A stretch of 6,331 bases of DNA from assembly GCA_030447125.1 (NCBI GenBank), contig JAUJLZ010000115.1:1-6331 (forward strand), written 5' to 3'. This stretch comes from Acidimicrobiales bacterium (lineage in GTDB: Bacteria; Actinomycetota; Acidimicrobiia; Acidimicrobiales; CADCSY01). This document shows, piece after piece, positions 5,130-6,331 of the stretch (positions are counted from its first letter, which is position 1; the number at the start of each line of letters is the position of its first letter). A program made the position numbers and the translations under genes. The notes below the pieces were generated by a model. That model worked only from the letters and a program-made list of their open reading frames with translations, had not been told where the DNA came from and did not search any database.

Positions 5130-6331
5130 TCGACGCCCCGACGCTGCTGGCCGACGGCCGCCGCCTGGTGGCCCACCTCGTCGACGACATCCACACCCGG
5201 GCCGCCCAAACTGACGACGTCGACGCTGGCCTGCGCCATGAGTACGCCAGCGCCGTCGGGGCCGGGCGTACCGGGCAGTCGTTCGAGGCCTGGCGCGAGG
5301 AGCGCGTCACCCAGGCGGCGGTGGCCTGGGTGCTGGCCGCGGTGTTCGTGCGCTTCTGTGAGGACAACGGCCTGGTCGACGAGGCCCGCATCGCCGGGGC
5401 CGGCGAGCGCCTGGCCCACGCCCGCGACCGCCAGCGCCTGCACTTCCGGGCTCATCCCGAACACTCCGACCGCGACTACCTCGTGGCCGCCTTCGCCGAC
5501 CTGGCCGCGCTACCGGGGATGGGGGCGCTGCTCGACCGTGCCCACAATCCCTTGTGGGCGCTGCCCCCGACGGCCGACGGTGCCACCGCCATCCTCGAGC
5601 TGTTCCGTCGCCAGGACCCCGACACCGGCCGCCTGGTGCACGACTTCACCGACGCCGACTGGAGCACGCGGTTCCTCGGCGACCTCTACCAGGACCTCTC
5701 CGAGGACGCCCGCAAGCGCTACGCCCTGCTCCAGACTCCCGAGTTCGTCGAGCACTTCCTTCTCGAGCGCACCCTGGTCCCCGCCATCGACGCCTTTGGC
5801 CTGGAGCACACCACCCTCATCGACCCCACGTGTGGCTCGGGGCACTTCCTCCTCGGCGCCTTCGACCGTCTCCTCGAGCGCTGGCGCCACCAGGAGCCGG
5901 GCACCCCCGAGCGGGTGCTGGTGCAGCGCTGCCTCGATGCCGTCGCCGGGGTCGACCTCAACCCCTTCGCCGTGGCCATCGCCCGCTTCCGCCTGCTGGT
6001 GGCGGCGCTGCGGGCCAGCGGCATCGTGCGTCTGGCCGACGCCCCCGATTTTCGCCTGCGCCTGGCCGTGGGCGACTCCCTGCTCCACGGCCGGGCCCCG
6101 GGCCGCCTCGACCTGGCCCCCGAGGCCATGGCCCGAGCCGAGACGGCCCACGTCTACCGAACCGAAGACGCCGAGGCCCTCGCCGCCATCCTCGGCCCCC
6201 GCTACGGGGTGGTGGTGGGCAACCCCCCCTACGTCACCGTGAAGGATCCTGCGCTCAACCAGGCCTACCGTGACCGGTTCGACTCGTGCCACCGCCAGTA
6301 CAGCCTGGGCGTGCCCTTCACCGAGCGCTTC
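5126..6331 (+). CDS. pglX: PglX, BREX type 2 adenine-specific DNA methyltransferase, 5' part only (402 codons)
   Basis: PglX is the N6-adenine methyltransferase of Pgl/BREX-2, using S-adenosylmethionine to modify DNA and acting in defence with PglW, PglY and PglZ. The frame is open from GTG 5126 to the window edge with no stop. Residues 1-230 form a mostly helical N-terminal region including FVRFCEDNGL, a typical phrase near the start of this family, and LLQTPEFVEHFLLERTL just before the catalytic domain. Motif I is DPTCGSGHFL (233-242), the SAM-binding loop. VDLNPFAVAIARFRLL (276-291) is motif II, with D277 the likely SAM-ribose contact. NPPY (366-369) is the catalytic motif IV of N6-adenine methyltransferases. 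SCHRQYSLGVPFTERF at the edge matches the family continuation. Family members are about 1,200 residues, so roughly two thirds, including the target recognition region, is missing. It starts 13 bases after the pglW stop and is clearly co-transcribed. A C7 tract (6223-6229) sits on the NPPY codons. Confidence 0.93.
   Translation, partial: MIDAPTLLADGRRLVAHLVDDIHTRAAQTDDVDAGLRHEYASAVGAGRTGQSFEAWREERVTQAAVAWVLAAVFVRFCEDNGLVDEARIAGAGERLAHARDRQRLHFRAHPEHSDRDYLVAAFADLAALPGMGALLDRAHNPLWALPPTADGATAILELFRRQDPDTGRLVHDFTDADWSTRFLGDLYQDLSEDARKRYALLQTPEFVEHFLLERTLVPAIDAFGLEHTTLIDPTCGSGHFLLGAFDRLLERWRHQEPGTPERVLVQRCLDAVAGVDLNPFAVAIARFRLLVAALRASGIVRLADAPDFRLRLAVGDSLLHGRAPGRLDLAPEAMARAETAHVYRTEDAEALAAILGPRYGVVVGNPPYVTVKDPALNQAYRDRFDSCHRQYSLGVPFTERF

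Noticed and set aside
5515..5525. G4-AT-G5 run in pglX as the phase-variation tract
   Set aside because: The run is interrupted and its longest part is five bases, ordinary for this composition.
5238..6242. 334-aa + strand frame overlapping pglX
   Set aside because: It is a Pro/Ser/Ala/Arg-rich shadow in another frame. The frame from 5126 carries the methyltransferase motifs.

Overview
The window is 6.3 kb of very GC-rich DNA with GTG starts, strong third-position G/C bias and genes packed on the + strand. This fits a high-GC actinobacterium. I cannot assign a genus, and an Acidimicrobiia-like or Streptomyces-like host is only a guess.

The main content is the front end of a Pgl (phage growth limitation) system, also called BREX type 2. 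It shows a complete pglW, a multidomain serine/threonine kinase of 1,424 residues (838-5112). Immediately downstream is the first 402 codons of pglX, the BREX-2 adenine-specific DNA methyltransferase (5126 to the window end, cut by the edge). The usual BREX-2 partners (pglY, pglZ, brxD, brxHI) would be expected further right and are not visible here.

Upstream, at 61-702, is a complete 213-aa HNH endonuclease on the same strand. It is clearly less GC-rich (about 65% by hand count over 61-660) than pglW (72-82% in three lines counted). It may be an accessory nuclease or an independently acquired neighbour. The 135-bp gap before pglW (703-837) holds a TACAGT -10-like hexamer with a GTG seven bases after its last base, which opens an 11-codon reading frame. 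This could be a leaderless start and the pglW promoter.

PglW reads as NERD nuclease-like domain, degenerate pseudokinase, intact kinase, a helix-hairpin-helix segment resembling the RNA polymerase alpha C-terminal domain, a sigma-region-4-like HTH segment, and a long family-specific C-terminus. From knowledge of the Pgl/BREX-2 family, PglW is thought to be the signalling kinase and PglX the modifying methyltransferase of an anti-phage system.

Less expected signals are: an in-frame Shine-Dalgarno plus ATG inside pglW that could make a separate 424-aa C-terminal protein; a six-codon mini-ORF that links pglW and pglX through ATGA and GTGA overlaps; a C7 tract on the catalytic NPPY codons of pglX; and a C6G6 tract in the active kinase domain. 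No RNA genes, CRISPR array, insertion sequence or convincing terminator was seen.
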